From: Ilumatobacteraceae bacterium | GTDB taxonomy: Bacteria > Actinomycetota > Acidimicrobiia > Acidimicrobiales > Ilumatobacteraceae | Reading direction: 5' to 3' | DNA length: 25,633 nt | Assembly (NCBI GenBank): GCA_016463105.1 | Contig: JAEMRY010000010.1 | Span: 1,445 to 27,077, forward strand | Part shown: positions 7,198 to 15,300 of the stretch, one piece after another | Numbering within the stretch: the first letter of the stretch is position 1 | Layout of the letters: the number at the start of each line of letters is the position of its first letter | The notes under the pieces: model-generated | Told to the model about the DNA's origin: nothing | The model's input: the letters and a program-made list of their open reading frames with translations, nothing else | Databases searched by the model: none | Made by a program: the position numbers and the translations under genes

Positions 7198-7303
7198 ATA
7201 CCAATGAGCTTCCCCCAAGCTCATTGAATTATTAATAAGGTGGCTCCCCCAGCCCCTTGGTTAATAGGTTGAGAGGTCCCGCCTTCGAGCGGGGCCTTTC
7301 CCG
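7198..7303 (+). ncRNA. 6C-like small RNA: two C-loop hairpins plus terminator
   Basis: Hairpin 1 (7202-7226) has a perfect 10-bp stem, CAATGAGCTT/AAGCTCATTG, closing a loop of five C. Hairpin 2 (7237-7258) pairs AAGG-(bulged T)-GGCT with AGCCCCTT around a second loop of exactly five C. A terminator hairpin follows at 7275-7296. Together with the promoter at 7163-7191 this gives an RNA of about 100 nt. Paired stem-loops with C-rich loops are the hallmark of the actinobacterial 6C RNA, whose loops pair with G-rich mRNA sites in Mycobacterium tuberculosis. Here the loops hold five rather than six C. It lies convergent to the aconitase operon and divergent from lysR. I assigned the family from memory of its architecture, not from a covariance-model search. 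Confidence 0.75.
7275..7299 (+). terminator. Terminator hairpin of the small RNA, possibly bidirectional
   Basis: GGTCCCGC (7275-7282) pairs with GCGGGGCC (7289-7296) through a CTTCGA loop, with one G-T pair, followed by TTT on the plus strand. On the minus strand the same hairpin comes 8 bases after the stop of the gene at 7305-7556, but without a T tract. It could end transcription from both sides. Confidence 0.6.
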
Positions 7304-7304
7304 T

Positions 7305-7556
7305 TTAGGGCCTGAAGATTTTGAGCAGCTGACGCGCGCCGGCGATCGCCACTAGCAAGCCGAGCAGGCGGGCGCCGATGCCGATTGGCAGCAATGCGAG
7401 CCAACTGCCTGAGCAAACTGCGAACACACCAACAATTGAGCCGAGAATTTTTGTGGCAATATTTTTTGGTTTCCGTCTGCCTAGAAAAAATGCACCAATA
7501 CCTGCGCCAATAATCGACAACATTATTATTGCGACGAGTCGGGCCAGGCTCTCCAT
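7305..7556 (-). CDS. Small predicted membrane protein of unknown function
   Basis: An 83-residue hydrophobic protein. One membrane segment runs from about residue 6 to 25 (LARLVAIIMLSIIGAGIGAFFLG), a basic loop RRKPKN follows, and a hydrophobic stretch from about 38 to 75 can form one or two further segments, ending in LLKIFRP. Glycine-rich patches such as IGAGIGAF would favour helix packing. I do not recognise a family. Its ATG follows the aconitase stop with no gap (TAA then ATG), so it is probably translated by ribosomes finishing aconitase. That constant linkage is the only hint of function. A basic loop between hydrophobic helices and the exact coupling make a chance frame unlikely. Confidence 0.72.
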   Translation of the reverse strand: MESLARLVAIIMLSIIGAGIGAFFLGRRKPKNIATKILGSIVGVFAVCSGSWLALLPIGIGARLLGLLVAIAGARQLLKIFRP

Positions 7557-9824
7557 TTATTTTTTCGCACGCTTGACTTTTTCGCGCACGACATTGAGTG
7601 CGCTGCCGGCTTTGAACCATTTGACTTGCTCGGGTGAGAAAGTGTGGTTGGCATAAAACTCGATTTCGATTTCGCCTTTTTTGTGAATGATGCAACGCAC
7701 GGGTTGGTCGGGGACTGGTGGCATTTCACGAACGCTAATCGTGTCTTTCTCGTCAATCTTGTCGTAGTCATCGGGATTGACAAAAGTTAATGGCACGATT
7801 CCTTGTTTTTTGAGGTTCGTTTCGTGAATGCGCGCAAATGATCGGGCAAAAATTACGCAAGCACCTCGGTAGCGAGGCTCCATTGCGGCATGTTCGCGCG
7901 AGGAACCTTCGCCGTAGTTTTGATCGCCAATTGCACACCACTGCACTTGCATCTTTTTGTAGCTTTTGGCGACTTCCGGATACGGACGAACTTGGTAGTC
8001 AGATCTGTCGAGACCTTCGCCGACTGCACCCGTGAACGCATTAATTGCGCCGGCAAACAAGTTGCCAGAGATGTTTTCGAGGTGACCACGAAATTTGAGC
8101 CATGGCCCGGCGGCAGAAATGTGATCGGTTGTGCACTTGCCTTTGGCTTTCATTAAAACCGGCATGTAAATGAAATCGTTGCCATCCCACTTCTCGAATG
8201 GTTCAAGCAATTGCAATCGCTCGCTAGTTGGGTCAACCACTACTTCGATTGACGAACCATCTGCTGGTGGTGCAACGAATGTTTCGGCGCCTGCGTCGTA
8301 ACCGTTTTTAGGAAGTACTTCACCGACTGGTGCAGCGAGTGAAACTTGTGAGCCATCTGGTGCAGTGATTGTGTCGGTAGTTGGATCAAAATCAAGACGA
8401 CCAGCGAGCGCGAGTGCGATCACCGTGTCTGGACTCGTGACGAAACTCAAAGTGTTTGCAGAGCCATCATTTCGTTTTGGAAAGTTGCGGTTAAACGAAC
8501 TGACAATTGTGTTTGGATTGTCGGTGATTTCTTTTGATCGCTCCCACTGGCCGATGCATGGACCACAAGCATTTGCCAACACAGTTGCGCCGATTGCTTC
8601 AAGATCGGCGAGCAATCCGTCGCGTTCGATTGTTGCGCGAATTTGTTCTGATCCTGGCGTAATCAGCAAATCAGTTTTTGCTCTTAAGCCTTTCGAGGCG
8701 GCAAATCTGGCAACTGATGCGGCGCGAGTGATGTCTTCATAAGAGCTGTTGGTGCAACTGCCAATTAGTGCCGCAGAGATTTCTAGTGGCCATTTATTTT
8801 CTGCAGCTGCTTTGGCAACACCACTGCCAACACGATGCGCGAGGTCTGGCGTGTGAGGTCCATTGATTAATGGTTTGAGAGTTGAAAGATCAATTTCAAT
8901 CGTCTTGTCGTAAAGTGCGCCATCATCGGGGCAAAGGTGCTCGGCAACTTTGTCGGCCGCCGCAGCAATTTCGCTGCGACCAGTTGCTTGCAAATATTGC
9001 GCCATTTGCACGTCGTAACCAAAGACCGAACAAGTTGCGCCAATCTCGGCGCCCATATTGCAGATGGTTGCTTTGCCAGTAGCCGAAATTGTGTTGGCCC
9101 CGTCACCGAAATATTCGATTATCGCACCAGTGCCTCCTTCGACGGTTAAGACACGCGCAACTTCGAGGATCACATCTTTAGGACTCGACCATCCAGAAAG
9201 ACAGCCAGTGAGTTTTACGCCGATGACTTTTGGCCAGCGCACATTAAACGCAAAGCCGGTCATCACATCAACTGCATCAGCACCACCGACACCGATCGCC
9301 ACCATGCCGAGGCCGCCAGCATTAGGTGTGTGGCTATCTGTGCCGATCATCATTCCGCCAGGAAATGCATAGTGCTCGAGCACAACTTGATGAATGATTC
9401 CGCTGCCCGGGCCCCAAAAACCGATGCCATATTTTGCTGAGACAGATCGCAAGAAGTCGTACACCTCTTTGTTGGTGTCGATTGCGACGCCCATGTCGAT
9501 GCGTGCGCCGGCTTTGGCCAAAATTAAGTGATCACAATGCACGGTTGATGGCACTGCAGTTTTCGAAAGACCAGCAGTCATAAATTGCAGCAACGCCATC
9601 TGCGCTGTTGCATCTTGCATCGCAACTCGGTCTGGATTGAAGTCGGCGTAACTGCGCGAGCGCTCGAGTTCTTGTTTGGCTGGATCTGTTAGATGATTGA
9701 TCAAAATCTTTTCGGTAAGCGTTAGTGGACGACCCAGACGTTTGCGACCCAGCGCAATGTTCTTACTGAGTTTCGAATAAACAGCAGTTACGAGATCAAT
9801 TGGGGTTCCGGCGCTTGAAGTCAT
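7557..9824 (-). CDS. acn: Aconitate hydratase (mitochondrial-type aconitase)
   Basis: Interconverts citrate and isocitrate using a [4Fe-4S] cluster. At 755 residues with ILINHLTDPAKQELERSRSY and the substrate-loop region FMTAGLSKTAVPSTVHCDHL near residue 90, it belongs to the mitochondrial-type family rather than the roughly 900-residue AcnA or the AcnB type. Cluster ligands are visible as IGSCTNSSYEDI near 360 and ANACGPCIGQW near 418, close to their places in mitochondrial aconitase. The swivel domain carries YGEGSSREHAAMEPR near 640. The ATG has AAGGA in good position, and that sequence is itself one unit of a 10-bp tandem repeat upstream. It is divergent from gntR with 45 bp between the starts, and the tandem TACAAGT box covers its likely -10. 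A small membrane protein starts at its stop codon. Confidence 0.97.
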   Translation of the reverse strand: MTSSAGTPIDLVTAVYSKLSKNIALGRKRLGRPLTLTEKILINHLTDPAKQELERSRSYADFNPDRVAMQDATAQMALLQFMTAGLSKTAVPSTVHCDHLILAKAGARIDMGVAIDTNKEVYDFLRSVSAKYGIGFWGPGSGIIHQVVLEHYAFPGGMMIGTDSHTPNAGGLGMVAIGVGGADAVDVMTGFAFNVRWPKVIGVKLTGCLSGWSSPKDVILEVARVLTVEGGTGAIIEYFGDGANTISATGKATICNMGAEIGATCSVFGYDVQMAQYLQATGRSEIAAAADKVAEHLCPDDGALYDKTIEIDLSTLKPLINGPHTPDLAHRVGSGVAKAAAENKWPLEISAALIGSCTNSSYEDITRAASVARFAASKGLRAKTDLLITPGSEQIRATIERDGLLADLEAIGATVLANACGPCIGQWERSKEITDNPNTIVSSFNRNFPKRNDGSANTLSFVTSPDTVIALALAGRLDFDPTTDTITAPDGSQVSLAAPVGEVLPKNGYDAGAETFVAPPADGSSIEVVVDPTSERLQLLEPFEKWDGNDFIYMPVLMKAKGKCTTDHISAAGPWLKFRGHLENISGNLFAGAINAFTGAVGEGLDRSDYQVRPYPEVAKSYKKMQVQWCAIGDQNYGEGSSREHAAMEPRYRGACVIFARSFARIHETNLKKQGIVPLTFVNPDDYDKIDEKDTISVREMPPVPDQPVRCIIHKKGEIEIEFYANHTFSPEQVKWFKAGSALNVVREKVKRAKK

Positions 9825-9866
9825 TTTTGATCCTTATTGATCCTTATTGATTCTTATTGATTTCTT
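9821..9866 (-). repeat. 10-bp tandem repeat that includes the acn ribosome binding site
   Basis: On the plus strand TCCTTATTGA occurs at 9831-9840 and 9841-9850, TTCTTATTGA at 9851-9860, and degenerate copies flank them. Read on the acn strand this gives AAGGATCAAT twice in a row, so two Shine-Dalgarno-like AAGGA sequences 10 bases apart precede the ATG. The nearer one has normal spacing. Repeat number may vary between strains and could tune translation. Confidence 0.65.
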
Positions 9867-9869
9867 GTC

Positions 9870-10628
9870 GTGTTAGTGTATACAAGTATAGTACAAGTTC
9901 GAACAGTCCGATATCACGAGATCGCAAACTCATTGCGCGCGCGAATTGAAGGCCGTGCGGTTTCGGCTGGGCGAGTGCTGCCGAGCGAAGCAGAGTTGTC
10001 TGGCGAATTTAAAGTCAGTCGGGTCACGGTGCGTCGCGCATTAGAAATTTTACGAGATGAAGGTCTTGTCGTTTCTCGTCAGGGTTTCGGATGGGTCATG
10101 ACGAGCGATCAAGTGACACAGACACTTGGGCGACTTGGCACAATCGAAGAACAAATGTTGGCAAACGGCATGCTGTCAGAGCGTCGAATAGTTGAATTTG
10201 GTTTTGAGAAAGCAATACGCAAGGTTGCCAAAGTTTTGAATTGCGACCAAGTGTTGCGAGTTAAGCGAGTCAATACTGCTGATGGTGAACCATTCGCAGT
10301 GGTCACGGTGTGGTGTCCGTTTGAATTGGGTCAACACTTGTCGCGAAAAGAAGTTGAACAGTCTGCGTTTTATGAATTGCTGAATATTCCGATTGGCGGA
10401 GCTACTCAAACAATCGGTGCAGATGCAGCCACCAAAACAGATGCTGCGTTACTTGAAGTTCCGACAGGTTCGCCAGTTCTGCAGTGCGAGCGCATTACTC
10501 GAGATGTTGCAGGTAATGCTGTTTTGCTATCGCACCATGTGTTTGCTGCGCACCGTACGAATTTTGTAGTTGATTTGCCATCTGCCGGAAAATCAATTGC
10601 GCCAAGTGGAATGCGGCTAGTTGACTAG
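9870..10628 (+). CDS. GntR-family regulator with UTRA ligand domain (HutC subfamily)
   Basis: A 252-residue transcriptional regulator. The winged helix runs from RYHEIANSLRARIEG (about residue 14) through LPSEAELSGEFKVSRVTVRRALEILRDEGLVVSRQG (to about 72). The rest is a UTRA domain, with FAVVTVWCPFELG near 145, FYELLNIPIGG near 170, and VPTGSPVLQCERITRD and HHVFAAHRTNFVVD near the end. UTRA domains bind small metabolites that release DNA; the ligand here is unknown. The only in-frame starts are GTG at 9870 and GTG at 9876, neither with a ribosome binding site. The tandem TACAAGT box therefore lies inside the first ten codons. It diverges from acn, and the same box precedes icd, so regulation of acn, icd and itself is a reasonable inference. 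A terminator hairpin closes the gene. Confidence 0.9.
   Translation: MLVYTSIVQVRTVRYHEIANSLRARIEGRAVSAGRVLPSEAELSGEFKVSRVTVRRALEILRDEGLVVSRQGFGWVMTSDQVTQTLGRLGTIEEQMLANGMLSERRIVEFGFEKAIRKVAKVLNCDQVLRVKRVNTADGEPFAVVTVWCPFELGQHLSRKEVEQSAFYELLNIPIGGATQTIGADAATKTDAALLEVPTGSPVLQCERITRDVAGNAVLLSHHVFAAHRTNFVVDLPSAGKSIAPSGMRLVD
9876..9899. promoter_or_regulatory. Tandem TACAAGT box in the acn-gntR region, candidate GntR operator
   Basis: TACAAGT occurs at 9881-9887 and 9892-9898 with an 11-bp period, matching the icd upstream region at 17 of about 22 positions (GTRTACAAGTAWRRTACAAGTW). The first copy overlaps GTGTATAC (9876-9883), which fits the GT-N-TA-N-AC core known for HutC-type GntR operators. 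On the acn strand TATACT (9885-9890) is a good -10, so a bound repressor would block acn transcription. The box also falls within codons 3-10 of gntR. Confidence 0.62.
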
Positions 10629-10650
10629 TGCGATCAACTAGTTAAATTTT
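10616..10650 (+). terminator. Rho-independent-type terminator after gntR
   Basis: CTAGTTGA (10617-10624) and TCAACTAG (10634-10641) form a perfect 8-bp stem with a 9-base loop, followed by TTAAATTTT. The left arm includes the gntR stop codon. It lies between the convergent gntR and nitroreductase genes and may act in both directions. Confidence 0.55.
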
Positions 10651-11298
10651 CTACCACTTATCCCAGTGAAGAACTTTTTCAAGTGGCAGGCGTTTTGCTG
10701 GCTTGAAGTCGGTACCGATTGTGTACGCAATTGGAAACAATCCGCCCTGAGTAATTTTGTCGTACGGAATTCCGAGAATTTCTGCGGCTTTCTTTTCGCC
10801 TTCAAGAATCAAGTGAATCGTCGTCCACGCTGAGCCCATGCCGCGACTACGTAGCGCGAGCATGAAACTCCAGACACCTGGCAAAAGTGAACCCCAAGCG
10901 CCTGCCCCCATGGCGGCGTCAATATTTTCGAGACGACCTTCAATGCATGGGATCAGCATCATCGGCGCGCGATAAAACTCATCGGCGAGATACATTGCCG
11001 AGTCGCGAACTTTTGGCATTTGTTCAACTCGCGGGTCACCTTCGGCAAATTTTCGTCCTGGCATGCTTGCGTAGATCTTGAAGTTCGCTTTGTAAATATC
11101 GGCGAGTGCTTTGCGCTTGGCTGCGTCTTCAACCACGATCCAATGCCAACCTTGATTGTTGCCACCAGTTGGGGCCTGCAATGCCAGGTTCAGACATTCT
11201 TCAACGATTTCGCGCTCGACTGGTCGATCAAAGTCAAGTCGTTTGCGCACGCTGCGTGTAGTGGATAAAACTTCGTCAATGGTTAGGTCAAGTTTCAT
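10651..11298 (-). CDS. Nitroreductase-family flavoprotein
   Basis: A 215-residue FMN-dependent NAD(P)H oxidoreductase of the nitroreductase superfamily. Marks are the FMN-binding TTRSVRKRLDFDRPV near residue 13, LALQAPTGGNNQGWHWIVV near 37-55, the middle region GAGAWGSLLPGVWSFMLALRSRGMGSAWTT near 128-158, and a C-terminal IPYDKITQGGLFPIAYTIG. Substrates in this family range from nitroaromatics and quinones to dedicated biosynthetic intermediates, so none can be assigned. I chose the ATG at 11298 (MKLDLTIDEV) because the helix of the family begins there; the frame extends to an ATG at 11346 without a family-like sequence. It is convergent with gntR and divergent from the crotonase gene. Confidence 0.88.
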   Translation of the reverse strand: MKLDLTIDEVLSTTRSVRKRLDFDRPVEREIVEECLNLALQAPTGGNNQGWHWIVVEDAAKRKALADIYKANFKIYASMPGRKFAEGDPRVEQMPKVRDSAMYLADEFYRAPMMLIPCIEGRLENIDAAMGAGAWGSLLPGVWSFMLALRSRGMGSAWTTIHLILEGEKKAAEILGIPYDKITQGGLFPIAYTIGTDFKPAKRLPLEKVLHWDKW

Positions 11299-11386
11299 AT
11301 CTTCAAGTGTGCCATGTTTTGATATTGGCGAGACGGTCAGAGCCAAGAGAACACTTGATCAATAAATTTGAAAAACTGCGAAGTGA

Positions 11387-11392
11387 TAAACT
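11387..11392 (+). promoter_or_regulatory. -10 hexamer of the crotonase gene (leaderless)
   Basis: TAAACT ends six bases before the ATG at 11399, placing the transcription start on the A of ATG. There is no Shine-Dalgarno sequence. This is the clearest leaderless arrangement in the window. Confidence 0.55.
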
Positions 11393-11398
11393 GAACCA

Positions 11399-12256
11399 AT
11401 GACTAATACGAACGACAGCAAAACTTACAACGACCGTGTAAAAGTTTCGATTCAGGATGGCATCGCCGATGTCAGGCTTGACCGTGCCGACAAGCGCAAC
11501 GCACTCGACCCAGCGATGTTTGATGCGATCGCTCGGGCGGGTAAAGAATTGGTCACAAACAAAGATGTTCGTGTAGTCGTGTTATCGGGCAACGGCGCGT
11601 CGTTTTGTGCAGGTCTGGATTTCGGTAGTTTTCAGGCAATGGCAGATTCTGGTGGCAAAAATAAGCCAAAGCCAGATTCTGAAAAAGAAAATGCGGGGCT
11701 CATGGCGCCAGATGCAATAACTCACTTGGCTCAACAAATTTGTTGGGTATGGCAAGAAGTGCCCGTGCCAGTTATTGCATCGTTGCAGGGTCATGCGCTT
11801 GGAGGCGGTCTGCAACTTGCGCTTGGTGCAGATATTCGTGTCGCACACCCAGCGACGCAACTTTCGATGCGCGAAGTGCATTGGGGTTTGATCCCTGACA
11901 TGACGGGCACTTTGATGTTGTCACGACTAGTGCGAGACGACGTGGCTAAAGATTTAGTCTTTAGCGCCCGCGTGATTTCAGGCACGCAGGCCCACGAATT
12001 GGGTGTGGTTACTCGAGTCTCCGAGACACCTCTCGAAGTAGCGATGCAGATTGCCCGCGAGATTGCCGAGCGCAGCCCCGATGCGGTGCGAGGCGCAAAG
12101 GCACTAATCAACCGCCTTTCTAATGCTGGGGCGGCTGAACATTTCGCTGAAGAACGAAGGATAATTTATTCGCTGATCGGTAAGCCGAATCAGGTTGAAG
12201 CCGTGATGTCGAACTTTGAAAAAAGGCCGGCTAGTTTCGTGCCCCCAACTGTCTAG
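11399..12256 (+). CDS. Enoyl-CoA hydratase/isomerase (crotonase) family protein
   Basis: A 285-residue crotonase-fold protein acting on an acyl-CoA thioester. The oxyanion-hole halves are visible as SGNGASFCAGLDFGS near residue 64 and LQGHALGGGLQLALGADIRVA near 130-150. The following REVHWGLIPDMTGTLMLSRL places Asp where classical hydratases have a catalytic Glu; Asp is also found there in dienoyl-CoA isomerases, so isomerase activity is possible. A polar insert, GGKNKPKPDSEKEN, lies near residues 84-97. Substrate and pathway are unknown, and no other beta-oxidation gene adjoins it. The start lacks a ribosome binding site and is probably leaderless. A hairpin terminator follows about 35 bases after the stop. 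Confidence 0.9.
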   Translation: MTNTNDSKTYNDRVKVSIQDGIADVRLDRADKRNALDPAMFDAIARAGKELVTNKDVRVVVLSGNGASFCAGLDFGSFQAMADSGGKNKPKPDSEKENAGLMAPDAITHLAQQICWVWQEVPVPVIASLQGHALGGGLQLALGADIRVAHPATQLSMREVHWGLIPDMTGTLMLSRLVRDDVAKDLVFSARVISGTQAHELGVVTRVSETPLEVAMQIAREIAERSPDAVRGAKALINRLSNAGAAEHFAEERRIIYSLIGKPNQVEAVMSNFEKRPASFVPPTV

Positions 12257-12289
12257 ACTTTAATTCTCGGGCCAACGTCGTCCCGTCTT

Positions 12290-12309
12290 GCTAGCCGATT
12301 AAGGCTGGC
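12290..12309 (+). terminator. Hairpin terminator between the crotonase gene and gltB
   Basis: GCTAGCC (12290-12296) pairs with GGCTGGC (12303-12309) across a GATTAA loop, with one G-T pair, and runs into an AT-rich tract. It is well placed to end the crotonase transcript and isolate gltBD. Confidence 0.55.
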
Positions 12310-12310
12310 T

Positions 12311-12352
12311 AATTAATTAATACTAATTAATTAATGACAATTAATTTTAAGG
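12311..12352 (+). repeat. Three 14-bp AT-rich tandem repeats before gltB
   Basis: AATTAATT begins at 12311, 12325 and 12339, an exact 14-bp period. The units are AATTAATTAATACT, AATTAATTAATGAC and AATTAATTTTAAGG. The third runs into the AAGGA ribosome binding site of gltB. The tract could be an UP-like promoter element, a target for a regulator binding AT-rich DNA, or a slippage-prone repeat. No GlnR-type GTNAC box is visible. Confidence 0.7.
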
Positions 12353-12361
12353 ACGACAACT

Positions 12362-15300
12362 TTGCAAGATCTACCACAGGCCAGTGGTCTTTACGACCCA
12401 AGATTTGAGCATGACTCGTGCGGTGTCTCGTTCATTGTTGATATGCATGGTCGTGCGAGTCACGAAATAGTTTCAACAGGTCTTGGCGCACTATGCAGCA
12501 TGGAGCACCGTGGTGCGACTGGTGCTGAAACTCAAACAGGTGACGGCGCCGGCATCTTGTTGCAGATTCCGCATAAGTTTTTTAGTGCGGTCACTGGTTT
12601 TTCTTTGCCGAATGTCGGCAGCTATGGCGTCGGTCTTGCGTTTTTGCCGAGTGATGAGAAACTCGCAACAATCGCTCGCCAAAGTATCGAGGCGATTGTT
12701 GCTCAACAGAAATTGCGGACACTCGGTTGGCGAAACGTTCCAGTTAATCCGTCGTGTCTAGGTGCAAGTGCGCATCGCGTGATGCCATCGTTTATGCAAT
12801 TTTTCGTTGATGACCCGAGCGAAACAAAGTTGATTGATTTAGACCGCAAATTGTTTATCTTGCGCAAACGAATAGAGCATGAACTACCAGATGAACAGAA
12901 AACTTATTTTCCGTCGCTTTCGTCGCGCACACTCATATATAAAGGAATGTTGACGACCCCAGAACTTCAAATTTTCTTTGAAGATTTAAGTGACCAGCGA
13001 ATTGAATCGGCTCTGGTGCTAGTGCACAGTCGGTTCTCAACGAATACGTTTCCGTCTTGGCCGCTTGCTCACCCATATCGTTACATAGCCCACAACGGCG
13101 AAATCAACACTGTTCAGGGAAACAGAAACTGGATGCGTACACGAGAGTCGTTGTTGGCGACCGAATTAATTCCTGACTTAGAAAAAGCCTTCCCGATTTG
13201 TACAGTCGGTGCTTCTGACTCTGCAAGTTTCGATGAAGTTTTAGAGTTGTTGCACTTGTCGGGTCGAAGTTTGCCGCATGCAATGTTGATGATGATTCCT
13301 GAAGCATGGGAGAACTCGACAACAATGTCAGAAACAAAGCGTGCTTTCTATCGCTATCACGGTTCGCTGATAGAGCCGTGGGATGGACCAGCCAGTGTTG
13401 CATTCACCGATGGCACAGTGATTGGTGCGGTGTTAGATCGCAATGGTTTGCGTCCAAGTCGATATTGGGTGACTGATGATGATCTAGTGATAATGGCAAG
13501 CGAAGTTGGTGTTGTAGATATTGATCCTGCAAAAATAGTAAAGAAGGGTCGATTGCAACCTGGACGAATGCTGTTGGTAGATACTGCTCAGGGACGAATA
13601 ATTAGTGACGACGAAATTAAAGAATCGCTGGCTGCTCAGGCGCCGTATTCGCAGTGGCTCGAAGATGGTCAAGTTGAACTAAATGATCTCGTTGAGCGAG
13701 ATCATGTTGTCTATAGTCACGACAGTGTGTTGCGTCGTCAACAAGTTTTCGGTTATTCGCATGAAGAACTAAAACTGATTATTGCCCCGACTGCAGTTAC
13801 GGGCACTGAACCAATTGGTTCAATGGGCACCGATACTCCAATCGCAGTGCTTTCGATTCGTCCAAGGCTTTTGTTTGACTATTTTTCACAAATGTTTGCC
13901 CAAGTCACTAATCCGCCTCTTGATGCGATCAGAGAAGAGATTGTTACATCTGTGGGTTCTACGTGTGGCCCAGAGGGAAACTTGTTGTTGGCGACTGGCG
14001 AGAACTGCAAGCAACTTGTTTTGCCGTTTCCGATTATTGACAATGATCAACTTGCCAAAATTATTCACATCAATGATGACAATTCGTTTAATCATCTCAA
14101 ATCTAAAGTTGTCAGCGGTTTATATCGTGTTGCCAATGGTGCGCCGGCGATGCGAGAAGCACTTGATCAGATTCGTCAAGATATTTCTGAAGCAATAAAT
14201 GACGGTGTACGAATTATCGTGTTGTCTGATCGTAATGGCGATGATGTTTTTGCTCCGATTCCATCTTTGTTATTGACGAGTGCAGTTCATCATCATCTAA
14301 TTCGAGAAAAACAACGAACGAAGGTCGGCCTAATTATTGAAACGGGTGACGCTCGCGAAGTTCACCACATGGCGTTGTTGATTGGTTATGGCGCTGGTGC
14401 CATTAACCCATACTTGGCATTTGAATCGATTGAAGACATGGTCAACGCGAACGACGGAATCGGCATGTTCGGTCTTGGAAATATGGCCGCAAAGACAGCA
14501 ATTAAGAATTACATCAAGGCTTCAGGCAAAGGCGTTCTAAAAGTGATGTCGAAGATGGGTGTTTCGACCGTTGCTTCGTACACGGGTGCGCAAATTTTTG
14601 AAGCGATTGGTTTATCAAGCGAATTAGTTGATGAGTTTTTTACTGGCACAGTTTCGCGACTTGGTGGAATCTCACTAGACGAGATTGCCCGCGAAGTCGC
14701 TGCGCGTCATGCTGTTGCTCATCCATTGCGACCTGATCAACGGCGTCATCGCCAACTTGAATTAGGTGGCGAGTATCAGTGGCGCCGCGAAGGCGAACAT
14801 CACTTGTTTAATCCGGACACGGTTTATCGCCTGCAACATGCGACTCGCACTGGGCGCTATGACATTTTCAAGCAATACACACAGTCGGTTGATGATCAGT
14901 CACGTGTTTTGGCAACGCTGCGTGGATTATTTGAATTCGCTGAAGTGAACAAGCCAATTTCGATTGATGAAGTTGAGCCAGCCAGCGAAATAGTAAAACG
15001 ATTTTCGACGGGGGCAATGAGTTACGGATCAATTTCGGCTGAAGCGCATGAGACCTTGGCAATTGCAATGAACCGAATTGGTGGCAAGAGCAATACTGGC
15101 GAAGGTGGCGAAGATGCAGAGAGATATTTGCCGATGCCAAATGGTGACTCGAAGCGTTCGGCGATTAAACAAGTTGCTTCTGCACGATTCGGGGTCACGA
15201 GCGAATATCTTGTCAACGCCGACGACTTGCAGATCAAGATGGCGCAAGGTGCCAAGCCGGGCGAGGGCGGTCAGTTGCCGGCTCACAAGGTATATCCATG

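Noticed and set aside
7126..7224. Longer LysR start at ATG 7224, adding 33 residues
   Set aside because: The extra residues do not resemble a LysR N-terminus, while MELRQLEVL at 7125 does. The extension also runs antisense through the hairpin RNA and its promoter.
7278..7296. TTCGA in a hairpin, resembling a tRNA T-arm
   Set aside because: The loop has six bases rather than seven, and no acceptor, D or anticodon arms can be drawn. It fits a terminator better.
7261..7695. Open frame of 144 codons on the minus strand
   Set aside because: It overlaps the small membrane protein and the 3' end of acn in another frame, and has an Arg/Gln-rich composition typical of shadow frames.
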